A DNA stretch of 64,000 nt from Dendrocalamus latiflorus (Eukaryota; Streptophyta; Magnoliopsida; Poales; Poaceae). The translations under genes and the position numbers were made by a program. Below the pieces are notes generated by a model. That model was not told the DNA's origin. It made no database searches and saw only the letters and a program-made list of their open reading frames with translations. Positions 48,420 through 58,511 of this stretch are shown in pieces (the first letter of the stretch is position 1; every line of letters starts with the position of its first letter). The stretch lies in assembly GCA_017311315.1 (NCBI GenBank), contig CM029626.1, positions 6,562,006-6,626,005 of the forward strand, in the 5' to 3' direction.

Positions 48420-49620
48420 TTTGGAGCACCGACTAACTTGTTTAGTGTCCTTGTACAGGAGGAGCATTTGAGCGATGGAATTAGATTCAATGTTCTGGTT
48501 ATCTGATCATGTAACCAGAGAATTGCAATTTGCAAGAGCATTTTTCATCGTGTAATTGTCTCCCGCTGACGTGTATATCGGCCTGACTTGATCCAGGTGG
48601 TATTTCATCATGTGTTTTTAATTATCATGTATTTTTCATGAGGATTCTGGATAATCAGTACGTGTGGTATTCATGTATTGTAATGCCTCGAATCTTCCAA
48701 AATAAATGTATTCGGATTCGTACCGATAGATAACATATCCATATTTTTCTGATATATATGAAGAGGTTCAGCTTGAATTAAATTTAATGGTTTTATATTG
48801 AGAGAACATATCTACCCCACCGTGCAAATGCGATTCAGGCTCGATTTGAAACTTTTTAAATGTTGGTACACCACACCAAACACTGTCTCTGAAATTGCGT
48901 AAAAAATTTCATGTTGATTTAATACTCAAGCACAAATCCGAATGGTTTGCATAATTACAGTGAATGATCTGTCTGCATTTGATATGCCTTTTTATTTTTA
49001 AATTATTTTTTACTTTAAGTTGGATGGAATGCCATTCAGGGTACAACAACTCCATATGCGCCTTCCATTATCAAGTGGAGAAAATGATGTCTTTGACATC
49101 AAATAACCTGGAAGACAGGCTGCTTTCTATCAACAAAAAAAAAGTACTTGACAGTACTTTGTTGGTGATCCAATGCCAGCAATAGTTTCTTTGACTACTA
49201 ATAGTCATTTCAATTAACTCACAAAGAAACCGCAACAAACATTTTGGCAAACTATAAATTCCAGCAACAAGTGTATTCCATAAATACATCGCACAGGGGC
49301 AAAACGATCAGAAAACTGATAAAAAGATATCAGAATTAGCCTAGTGGAAACGAAATAGGCATATAACTGAAACGGACCTGGTCATTTCAGTACATGCCCC
49401 CCCCCCCCCCTCCTCCCCAAAAAAAACTTCGTCATGGTTTAGCATCATCGCTATATCGTTGTTTATTCCCAAGTCCACATCGATGACAGGTTGCATCAGA
49501 CGCTGCTCCCTTAATTCAGCCAAAAAAAGGGCACAATATTTGGACGTATGGGCTCCACAATACGCCACCTTTGCGGTTCGCACGTACCAAACTTCTCTAC
49601 TCCTAAAAGGATGAGTTTAA
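48420..49620. other. Intergenic, unassigned
   Basis: AT-rich DNA upstream of the ARO gene and its putative promoter. No gene, no clear repeat ends. Confidence 0.35.
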
Positions 49621-49639
49621 AGTGATGGTCAATTCTACA

Positions 49640-50220
49640 CATATAGTCCATCCCACCCGAAACTCGTTCGCTGCCCCCCCATTCCCGTGCGGCTGCCTCC
49701 CCCGCACACCTCGTTTCTTCCGTCCTGAGGTCCTCCCCTCCCTCCTCCGCCGTCGGGCCGACCTCCCCTCCCTCCGTCCTCCGTCGCCGCGCCGCCCGCG
49801 CCTCCTCCGCCACCGCGCCGCCCTCGCCTCCTCCGCCGCCGCGCCGCCCTCGCCTCCTCCCCTCCCTCCGCCCTCACCACGTCCCCCCTCCCCCCCCCCC
49901 CCCCCCGCGCCGCCGCCGCTCCTCCGCGCCCCCACCCTCCTCGCCAGCCCACGCTCCCGCCCTCACCCCCCACGTCCCGCGCCGCCGCATCCTCCCGCCC
50001 TCACCCCCCCTCCCCCCCGCCCCGCGCCGCCGCATCCTCCTCCCCGAACCGCCTCCCCCCCCCCCCCCCGCCGCCCTCGCCTCCCTCCGCCCTCACCACG
50101 TCCCCCCCCCCCCCCCGCGCCGCCGCCGCTCCTCCGCCCCCCACCCTCCTCGCCAGCCCGCGCTCCTGCCCTCACCCCCCGCCCCGCGCTGCCGCATCCT
50201 CCTCCCCGAACCGCCTCCCG
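49640..50220. repeat. C-rich low-complexity tract
   Basis: About 580 bp dominated by CCTCC/CCGCC on the plus strand, with C runs up to 17 (49890-49906). Internal blocks recur (for example the segments starting GCCCTCACCACGTCCCCC at about 49870 and 50090). Long Pro-rich or Gly-rich frames on both strands are composition artefacts. A similar tract opens the second Helitron-like element at 54600-55020. Confidence 0.75.
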
Positions 50221-51958
50221 GCGGGCAAACCTACGGCTTCCCCTTCTACTGCGCCGCTTGGCTCCCCCTAGCCCACATCCTCAAACCCTCCTCCCCTTCC
50301 ACCGAGGACGTTGCCGATGCGGATACGTCCGCCGCCTCCTCTCCGTCCCGGCCCCCATGACGGCGCTTGGCGGTGGCGGCGGCGAGGGCCGGAGCGGCGT
50401 GCCCAAGGCGCTCGTCGTCGCCGCGCTCGACCCCGCTGCGGAGGGGCCCCCGACCCGGTGACCGATCTGTCTCCCTCCCTCCCTCTCCAGATCCCGTACC
50501 GATCTCGCGTGAGGTTTTCGTGCTGATTCGTTGTGTTTGGGGGGGTGTGTGCAGGTGTTCAGACTAGGAACGGAGGAGCAGGTGTCGTACAGGATGGCCG
50601 TCCACCCCTGCGGCGACGGCGTCCTCTGCGCCTCACCCAACGGTTGCAGGTACCCTCTTCTTGGATCAAATATGTGGGTTTGTACACGTGTTTTGTGCTG
50701 CTGCTGCTTGCTGGTGATATTGGTTGTCTGTGAATTGCGATTAGCCCAAATATTAAAATGTGATCTTTTGGTGTTTCTCTCTGGGGCAATTTGGTTAGTG
50801 TGCAGTTCCTGTGATGTCTGTGCTTGGAATGATTGGTCGTATAAGTTAAATTGGTTGGAAGTATATGGTCATTTGTGAATTAGGAATGTGAGTTCCTTTA
50901 CTGCTTTTATGGTGAATTTTAAGTATGGTGAATTTTAAGCCAAATGTCACATTCTATGTGAGTAGCGATAATAATAAATGTGTTCTTGGTATACTCTAAG
51001 ATGAGTCGTGATTAAATCATTAGAAAACTTAGCCTACTTGGGTTGTTCATTACAGGTAGATGTCATAGGAAGTACTGTTGTGTTTGCTCTTTGTTTGATA
51101 GGTGGGCTACAACTGAGTGAACTGACATTGCTGCTGTCTTTTCCAGGGGATGCCCTTTTATTATGTAGCCTGGGATGTTCCTTTCTAGAGGATAGTTTGT
51201 ACTGTTAATTCTTATTTGTAGCAGACGAGCTTGCATTTGACTACTTATTTTTATCTGTAGTTATCAAATATTGATAGTTTTGGTTTTTGTAAAAAGAATT
51301 TCATTTTTGCTGTTGTTTTCATTATTTCTGTGCCTTGGACTGGCATGTTCGTTCAAAACAATTATACCACATATTGAGCCCTTGATATACCAATCTATTG
51401 ATCAGATGGTACACATGACTAGGTTGAGACATGGCACTCCCACACTTGCAACCAAGGACCTGTGGCCAAGTAAAATTGCTGCAAGATTGTTTATCCTTGT
51501 ATTAGTTTGAATCGCTTCTGGTCCACCACAAGTGTGTCTCATTGTCATATCAGTATATCACAGTATAGTGTTCAAGTGACACAATGGTGACATTCTTGAT
51601 AACCAAAATAGAGTATCACATTTTAACATTATGCTTTAAATGTAGGTGCAAGCAGTAAGTTACATATGTTTGGTTTGAGAGCCATGTAGAAACCATTACT
51701 ACGTTTAGATTAGAAGATACTAAATATTCTCAACTACAATTTCTGAGCTTAAGTTAGTAGAGTTTTTTTACCCTCACTGCCAGTCCCGCTTTATGAAGCT
51801 AAAATTTGAGGCATGTGGATCTGTTCATGCTTCTGTAGGTTCTGGGACATGCTTTCAATTCCGATGAGAAGTTTCTTGCCGTGAATATGAGCAGTGGCCC
51901 ATGTAGTGTGTGGGACTTAAAGTCATCCGAAGCTGTAGCTAATCTGCCAAGAGAAGCA
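50221..51958 (+). pseudogene. Captured fragments of a SEC12-like WD40 gene
   Basis: Three pieces. (1) 50221-50460: a frameshifted first exon whose frames read TYGFPFYCAAWLPLAHILKP and then GEGRSGVPKALVVAALDPAA. (2) 50555-50649: an exon with intact acceptor (GTGCAG) and donor (GTACCC) encoding VFRLGTEEQVSYRMAVHP...GVLCASPNGCR. (3) 51839-51958: a 40-codon exon between TCTGTAG and GTGAGT encoding SDEKFLAVNMSSGPCSVWD, a WD40 blade. These match my knowledge of plant SEC12-like proteins (guanine-exchange factors for SAR1 in ER export). The exons between pieces 2 and 3 and the transmembrane end are missing, so no working protein is possible. Identification is from memory of the family. Confidence 0.7.
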
Positions 51959-52797
51959 GTGAGTGTTTTTTTTTGACAAAAATGCATTGATTTATTGTCT
52001 TTGTTTTAAGTGAGCTTCTGACTTGTAGATCGTGACAACAATTTTTTCAATCTTATCTTTATAATTACTGGTTGTAGATCGTGATATGGCTGTTTCCATT
52101 AGCACACTGAACCCTTGTGGCCTTGACATGTAAAGGTTAATAACCTCGAAATACCCAGAAAAATTATCCATATTTTCCAAACATTCAGCTGTTGGCTTGT
52201 CACATTGGGTGTAACTTGTGTATCTTAGCACATACTATGGCTTCTCTCTTTCCAACCATTAAAAAGAAGATATTGATCATGTTTCTCGCAATGTTGCACA
52301 AACACACACTCAGGCAGCCAGTATGAACATATTTTTTCCCAAAAAAGAAACAAAGTATGAACATATTATTTCTTTTCTGCACCATGGTCTTAGCATGCCA
52401 AAATTCGCTCATACTTGAAAAGGTGAAACACTTTCAGTCAGAAGAGCCACAATTTAATTACAAGGAATGACATGATGTTGGCATAATTCAGAGAACCAGG
52501 CTAAAAGAACCCTAAACCCTATATGTCAGCAGTTGAGAGATATATTGGACTTTTCTGGTTGTGAGAAAGTGATTGCTTCTGCAAAGTATACATATGCTAT
52601 GCTTGATGGCAATGCTACAATTTGCAATATTTTTGCAATTACCTCTTGTACATTGTCAGAAACTGGTCATGAACTGATGTAGATGTTGAAGATTAGCGCT
52701 ATATACTTCCACAAAGCTTTTCATGGCAGTCACATTGGCGTACAAGATTATTCAGTAGTATAAATCATTAAATCCAAGTACACTGTACGTCATGCAG

Positions 52798-53074
52798 GAA
52801 GCTTTGGAAAGGCTTGGCTATTATTCGGGTGAAGAAGACATGGAGTTCTCCAGCTTCTCAGCTAGCACCGGACGAGCTGTGAAGACATGGCAGGTGCCTC
52901 ATCGTTCCTTCATTGATTGAAACGTATAATTCCATACAGCTGCTAACCAGTGTAAACATTTGTACGCGATCCCTGTTGCAGGCAACGGTAGGCACTTCTG
53001 AGGATGGAGTGATGACATCGGAGCTACTTGAGAGGTTATTTGCGGAACAGATCAGGGAGGATGTGAAAACCCAA
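52798..53074 (+). pseudogene. Captured exons of a PTAC5-like peptidoglycan-binding-domain gene
   Basis: Two exons with intact frames and splice signals: 52798-52893 (32 codons, acceptor ATGCAG, donor GTGCCT) encodes EALERLGYYSGEEDMEF and ends GRAVKTWQ; 52982-53074 (31 codons, acceptor TTGCAG, donor GTAAGT) encodes ATVGTSEDGVMTSELLERLF. The LGYYSGEED...AVKTWQ...G..EDGVMT pattern is a peptidoglycan-binding-like fold, as in the plastid protein PTAC5. Both exons are phase 0 and would join directly. The rest of the gene is absent. The identification with PTAC5 is from memory of the family. Confidence 0.68.
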
Positions 53075-53629
53075 GTAAGTTTAGCTACCACCAACCTTCT
53101 ATCCCACATGTAAGTAACACACTGTTTTTTCTTTGTTTTTAGTTACACACTATGTTAGTTCCTACACTCTATGATCTTAGCTTACTGTCTAACTATGGTG
53201 ATGTTGAGAATTAAGCATTATTCTCGACGTAATGCTCGTCCTTTATATGTGGAAACTGCGATTGGGATCTTAATTGGGGGGGGGGGAAATGACTTATTTG
53301 TTTGAAAGGATTTTCTAAAGATGTGTGGCATACCAAGATTTTCTAAAGGCAAATAAATAGCCGTAACACTTGATGTACACAGTTGAGATTATATTTGCTT
53401 GTATGATGGCATATAAAGGCAAATAATAAAGGGATTTTCTTGCTTGTTATTTATTGTGCTGTTTAGGATCCCATATATTTATGTATCACTCTTTTTTAGG
53501 ATTTCGTAGCAATGCTCATTTTTTTGACAAGTAAAGTTTATAAAGTTCATTCTCGACCAATCATTTCTTGCATTTAGATCATGCCTCATTGACTAAAGCC
53601 ATCATTCAGAGTTGAGTTAGTTGATGATG

Positions 53630-53898
53630 GATAAAATTCAAAGCTATATTTAGTGTAGACAGGAGACATGTGAACAAGCAAGCGGTATCCTAAACTGAAA
53701 ATAGAGGAGGTAAAGACCAAATAGTGCAGTCCAAATGAGTAGGCAAGTTCCAAACATTTGTGGGATAAAATTCAAAGCCATATTTAGTGTAGACAGTAGA
53801 CATGTGAACAAGCAATAATGATATCCTAAACTGAAAATAGAGGAGGTAAGGACCAAATAGTACAGTCCAAATGAGTAGGTAAGTTCCAAACATTTGTT
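53630..53898. repeat. 134-bp tandem duplication in Helitron-like element A
   Basis: The segment with TATTTAGTGTAGACAG...AAGTTCCAAACATTTG occurs twice in a row (AAGC at 53641 and 53775), with about ten differences. Non-coding. Confidence 0.85.
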
Positions 53899-54516
53899 TC
53901 CAGACTCAATAAAATATGCTACGTGTAACTTGCCTGTCAAGCTGCTATAGGTAGGATCCAAACATTTGTTTCCAGAATAATATATGCTATGTGTAACTTG
54001 CCTGTTGCGCTTATTTTGAAGGGAAAACAAATCGTTTGTTATTTAGCATGCGTGAATATACATGGGCCTATCCATGCCCTAATGGTATTTTGATTATTAC
54101 TGTTTCCTGACGTGATTAATCAACTGTTTTCCCATATCTTCTGTACAGATTATCAGTGCCAAGTTCTTGAGATGGTGTTGCTCTCCAGTTAGGGCTCTCG
54201 CTTGGCAGTTAACGCGTAGTCCCAGCTCTTCTACTTAGGTTCATTGTAGTTTGTAGTTGGGTAGTATATGAAGATCGAAGACTAGAAATTCTTAGTGTAA
54301 AGCAATGTTGACATTGATGTCTGTTCCTTGAATTTACCTTGTTTTATTGACAAACTCTGACATTCTGATTTTTACCCCTTTTATGCTCATAGTTATCTTG
54401 TATGTGATATACGACTTATTTAAGACCTAGAACATGTTTGTATGTATCCGTGAGTTTTAAAACATGTAGTACGATAAATTTTAAAAATCCGTAGCAACGC
54501 ATGGGCATTCAGCTAG

Positions 54517-55716
54517 TTACTATATAAAAGAAGGAGTTGGTGGTTGGTGCGGCCTCTCCCACCACCACCCCTTCTGACAACAAAAGGTAGTCTCACATGT
54601 GGGCCCACCCCGCCCCACCAACCGCCCGTGCGCCTCCTCCTCCACGAACCTGTGCGCCTCAACCGCCCGCGCCGACGCCTCCTCCCTTCCCTCCCACCCC
54701 GCACCGACGCCTCCTCCGCCTCCTCCCCACCCCACGCTGACACCTCCTCCCCTCCCTCCCACCCCGCACCGCCGCCGCTGCCTCCTCCCTCGCTCCTCTG
54801 CGCCGCCGCCGCCTCCTCCTCCCCACCCCGCGTCGACGCCTCCTCCCCTCCCTCCCACCCCGCGCCGCCGCTGCCTCCTCCTCCCCCGCTCCTCCGCTCC
54901 GTCGCCTCCTCCCCCGCTCCCACCCCGCGCCGCCACTGTCTCCTCCTCCCCCATTGCTCCGCTCCGCTGCCTCCTCCCCCGCTCCTCCACTCCGCCGCCG
55001 CCTACTCCTCCCCCACCCCACGTCGGATCTGGGCTGGGGCGGCGCGGTGATGGCGGGCTCCGGCGCAGGCTGCTCGATCCGACGAGGCAGCGGCGCCATG
55101 GTTGGCGGAAAGGTGTCAGCGGCGACTAGAACCGAGGCAACGGCGGCCGGATCCGGGTGGGAGACAGCGGTAGGATCCGACGGGGCGGCTAGATTAGCGT
55201 CGGGATGGAGTGGCATCGGGGCAGAGGCGGTCACGGTGGCCTGCGCCAGTTACCACAAGCAAATTTTATCTTGTGTGTGATTTGATCCTTAATGTGTTCC
55301 CCTCTATTTTTCTTCAGTTGGTGAATTTCATGACATTAGATTATCTGTTGTCTGCTTGATTTTTTTTGCTTTGTTGTGTAGTTGATATCAAAGCCTCTTA
55401 AATCTTTACTGCAGGTGTTCTGCTTATGTCAAAGCTAGAAAACAACTTAGTGTGAATGAGGTGCCGAACATATTACCGGTAGTTCTGAAAAGATTCCAGG
55501 TATTGTTGTATTTCATGCAATATTGATCTGTTCCCAGTAAATGTTTGTATTATGACTAATATTCAACTACATATTTGGAAGCATATGTTCACACTTGTGT
55601 TGTCGTGAGATGTACATTTATCAGTATTTGAGAATTGTCACTTGAATTGACTAGTATTTGATAGTATGTATCACTTTTATTTGGTTTTCCGTTGCAACGC
55701 ACGGGCACCTTACTAG
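54517..55716 (+). mobile_element. Helitron-like element B, about 1.2 kb, with a captured exon
   Basis: Begins immediately after the CTAG of element A with TTACTATATAAAAGAAGG, and ends CCGTTGCAACGCACGGGCAC...TACTAG at 55713-55716 before a T. Its 3' end is closely similar to that of element A (shared GCAACGCAYGGGCA). The expected 5' TC is not present exactly, so the left end is mutated or the boundary is slightly different. It carries a C-rich tract (54600-55020) and one captured exon. Confidence 0.65.
55415..55499 (+). pseudogene. Captured exon of a ubiquitin-specific protease (UBP) gene
   Basis: An 85-bp exon between acceptor TACTGCAG and donor GTATTG, encoding CSAYVKARKQLSVNEVP and then NILPVVLKRFQ. 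The C..Y.KA.K.L....PNIL...LKRFQ pattern is the stretch before the catalytic His box in plant USP/UBP deubiquitinases. Only this exon is present, so no enzyme can be made. GC-rich sequence at 55030-55260 may come from another captured gene I do not recognise. Confidence 0.65.
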
Positions 55717-55720
55717 TTTC

Positions 55721-55902
55721 TGTTAAACACCAGTTAACAAAACTGCCCAATGTACAGTTATAGAAAAAGGGACAGATGTCTTTCCATAAAGGCACCTTTT
55801 ATGCCACCCATTCAACATCTTTATAAAGCAATGTACAGTCTCAAATTTGGTTAATGAAAAGCATCAGTTCATTACAATCACTTGTCTCAATCTTTCACAA
55901 CA
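55721..55902 (+). repeat. 5' LTR of the copia element
   Basis: 182 bp, TGTTAAAC...CACAACA, with a TATA box (CTTTATAAAGC) near 55820. Followed at once by CGTTATCAGCACAC, a candidate primer site of the kind seen in several copia lineages. Confidence 0.92.
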
Positions 55903-57270
55903 CGTTATCAGCACACAGTGGAAAAGAAGACAAGGTAATGGCACTGGCACTATGTGCAAAACACCGACAAGCACTACTTGAAGTTCTTGCATTAGTGGAC
56001 TCCCTGCATGAAACATTGCACGCCCTCCTTGCCCCTCTCCATGCACAACCTCCACCACCACAACCGGCGACCACCGTCATCGCCACCGGCCATGGTTCTG
56101 TGCTGCATCGTCGTCGTCCATGGGAGGCACACGGCGCCTTACCTTCGACGAAGGCTCCACGCTATGGACCGCTCCGGCGACCGGCGCACGCCTCTGCGGC
56201 GACAAACTGCCGTCCCGGCCTCCGAATCCGCACCCCTCCACCGGCCTCCTCCGCAGAGGACGCCTTCTCCTCAACGTAACCAGAGAAGAAGAGGGGGGAG
56301 GGGGCGCGGCATCCGAAGGGGCGGCGCCCGAAGCGGCCGAAGGCGGAGACCGCGCGAACCCGGCGGTGCGCGTGACCGGTGGCGCCCGGGAGGCGGCTCC
56401 AAGGGCCGGCGACGCCCTAGATCCGGGCGGCGGCGGCGGCAACGCCCGTGGCCGAGGTGGCGGCGGCGCTCGCCGACCGACGGTGGTGGCGGCGCCCCAT
56501 GGGCAGCCGGCGGCTAGGGTTTGGGGAGTTAGGAAACCCTAACTCCCTTCTCCCTCATTTATATATGGCAGCCCAAAATGGGCTTTTAGCCCATTAAAAT
56601 CCCACCTCCCACATAGGCCTAAAGGCCAAATGGGCTTCAGCCCTGGTTGCCGCAAATTTGCATTTCCCCCCTAGCATTCATGAAAATGCAGATTTTCTAT
56701 TTTAAATAAATCTGTATTGTAGTAATTGCAGTATAGTCCTTGTACTTGTTTATAATTGTACCCGTTAATCTGTACTTTTATAAATTAGCATTTCAGTCCC
56801 TACAAGATCTGAAAATTATGTAATTGTTCAAATAAATGTGCATGCACATTTCTATAACTTTTACATATTTAGGATTATTATATTGCAATTTACTTACAAT
56901 TTTAATTGCAACCATATTTAAATTTGCTCTAGCTAGCAAATTTAAAATTTAAAATTCCTATTTAGTGAGTACCATTGTACTTAATAATTTGGATTTTTTT
57001 GCAAAATATTATACCTACCATAAATACCATAAAATCATAATTTATAGCACTTTGCTTGTACGCTATGCCATACAAATTGGTGTTCACCACAAATATTGTG
57101 ATTATACGGTATTATAAATATAACCACATGTTATATTTAATTTGGGTATATTTTCTTTTGGATCACAATACTCATATTGTTTTCCATATATTTTGCATTT
57201 TATTACCAAACACATTAATTTACCTCATGTAAATTAATCATATATGGTGTACTTTTCATGTAGGTTTTAA
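55903..57270 (+). other. Long leader of the copia element
   Basis: Nearly 1.4 kb between the primer site and gag. The first 640 bp is GC-rich and unlike the rest; it carries overlapping frames of Pro/Arg-rich sequence with no recognisable domain. A hairpin with 8-bp arms GGAGTTAG/CTAACTCC sits at about 56525-56545. The remainder to 57270 is AT-rich. Confidence 0.5.
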
Positions 57271-58302
57271 ATGGCTACCAAAGATTTTGAGCCTCTCGCT
57301 CTCGATGGTTCCAATTACCCTACATGGGCTATGGACTTAAAAATCAACCTCACCACACGTGAGTTGCAAAGGGTAATATTTGATCCTCCAAATGATCAAA
57401 TTCCGCCGGATATTGTGATATGTTCCGTTTTAAGCATAATACGAAATCACATACATCCAGATTTAAAGGCGGAATATTTGTATGAGGAGAATCCACTCAC
57501 TCTATGGTTAGCCCTCAAAAATAGATATGAACAGCAGAAAGCTGTTATCTTACCTGAGGCTAATCATGAATGGGCACATCTTCGACTCCAAGACTTCAAA
57601 ACTGTTGGAGACTATAATCATGCCCTTCATGTTATTTGCTCCAAGTTGCGGTTTTGTGAAAAGGAACCAACGGATGCGGATAAAATAGAGAAGACTCTAT
57701 CTACTATACTCCCATCTGACAGGGTCCTACAGCAGCAATGGCGTGCTGCAAATTACCAAACTTATTTTGATCTTATGCATACTATGCTTCAGGCAGAAAA
57801 GCATGCTGAACTTCTTTTAAAGAATAATCAGCAATGTCCCATTGGGGCTGCTCCACTTCCTGAAATTCATGTTAATCAAAATAACAAAAAGTTCAGTGGT
57901 TCAAAAGGCCACTCAAAGAACTTTAAAGGTAAAAACAAACGCAATATGAAGCAAAAACCAAGTGGATTCAAGAAAGGTAAAGGCGATTATGGTAAGAAGA
58001 TTGACAAAACTGAAATTTATCAAAAATGTGGTTGCTACAACCATCCTACCAAGAAATGCCGCACCCCGAAGCATCTTGTGAACCTCTACCTTCAGTCTTT
58101 GGCTCACGGCAAGAATGCTCAAGAGAAGAGATTTGAAGCACACTTCAATCTCACATCCAACAATGATGAAGCCGGATGCTCTCAATAGTTCCTTCAAGAA
58201 CTCAAAGACACATGTGCTTCTATAAAGAAGGATGATCTCATGTGCACCGAGGACACCCTTGAAGAATTTTATTCTCAAGACATGTTTGGAGATCTCAGTT
58301 AG
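57271..58302 (+). pseudogene. Copia gag with a damaged zinc knuckle
   Basis: ATG at 57271, preceded by AGGTTTTAA. A 305-codon frame holds the copia gag fold (LDGSNYPTWAMDLKINL ... LTLWLALKNRYEQQKAV) and a Lys-rich linker, and ends at a TAG at 58186-58188. The same frame continues to a second stop at 58302, so the TAG is probably a mutated CAG. The nucleic-acid-binding knuckle reads YQKCGCYNHPTKKC: the first Cys expected in CX2CX4HX4C is Tyr. Gag would form the particle shell around element RNA. Confidence 0.85.
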
Positions 58303-58511
58303 ACTCCTCGTTCCATAGCTCATAAGTACTATAGTATTGTAATATAAATAATATTGTCATCTATATTGTAAGCTTGTATGCTATAATCATATATCGAACA
58401 TATTCGGTATTGTAAAATAAAGTTTGTATGTATTCTATATATGCTACTATAAGAATTTCATTAAATTCTTCTTTGTGTATATAGATTTTTGGAGTCGATC
58501 CAATGGAGTAG

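Larger units (their letters stand above)
50215..54516 (+). mobile_element. Helitron-like element A with captured exons (5' end not placed)
   Basis: The right end reads CCGTAGCAACGCATGGGCATTC followed by AGCTAG|T at 54511-54517. This is the usual grass Helitron 3' terminus: a short hairpin (CCGT...ATGG), then CTAG before a T. Inside lie exon fragments of two unrelated host genes, both in plus orientation. I did not find a convincing 5' TC end; the C-rich tract at 49640-50220 may belong to the element, with TCTACACATATAG at about 49633 as one candidate start. No Rep/helicase, so non-autonomous. Confidence 0.7.

Noticed and set aside
49622..50461. A 279-codon Pro-rich frame
   Set aside because: Runs through the C-rich tract and ends in a frameshifted SEC12-like exon; not one protein.
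54520..55234. Gly/Glu/Arg-rich minus-strand frames of 136-191 codons
   Set aside because: Low-complexity translation of the C-rich tract in Helitron-like element B.
55854..56542. Overlapping plus-strand frames in the copia leader
   Set aside because: GC-rich composition gives open frames in all three phases; no domain recognised.
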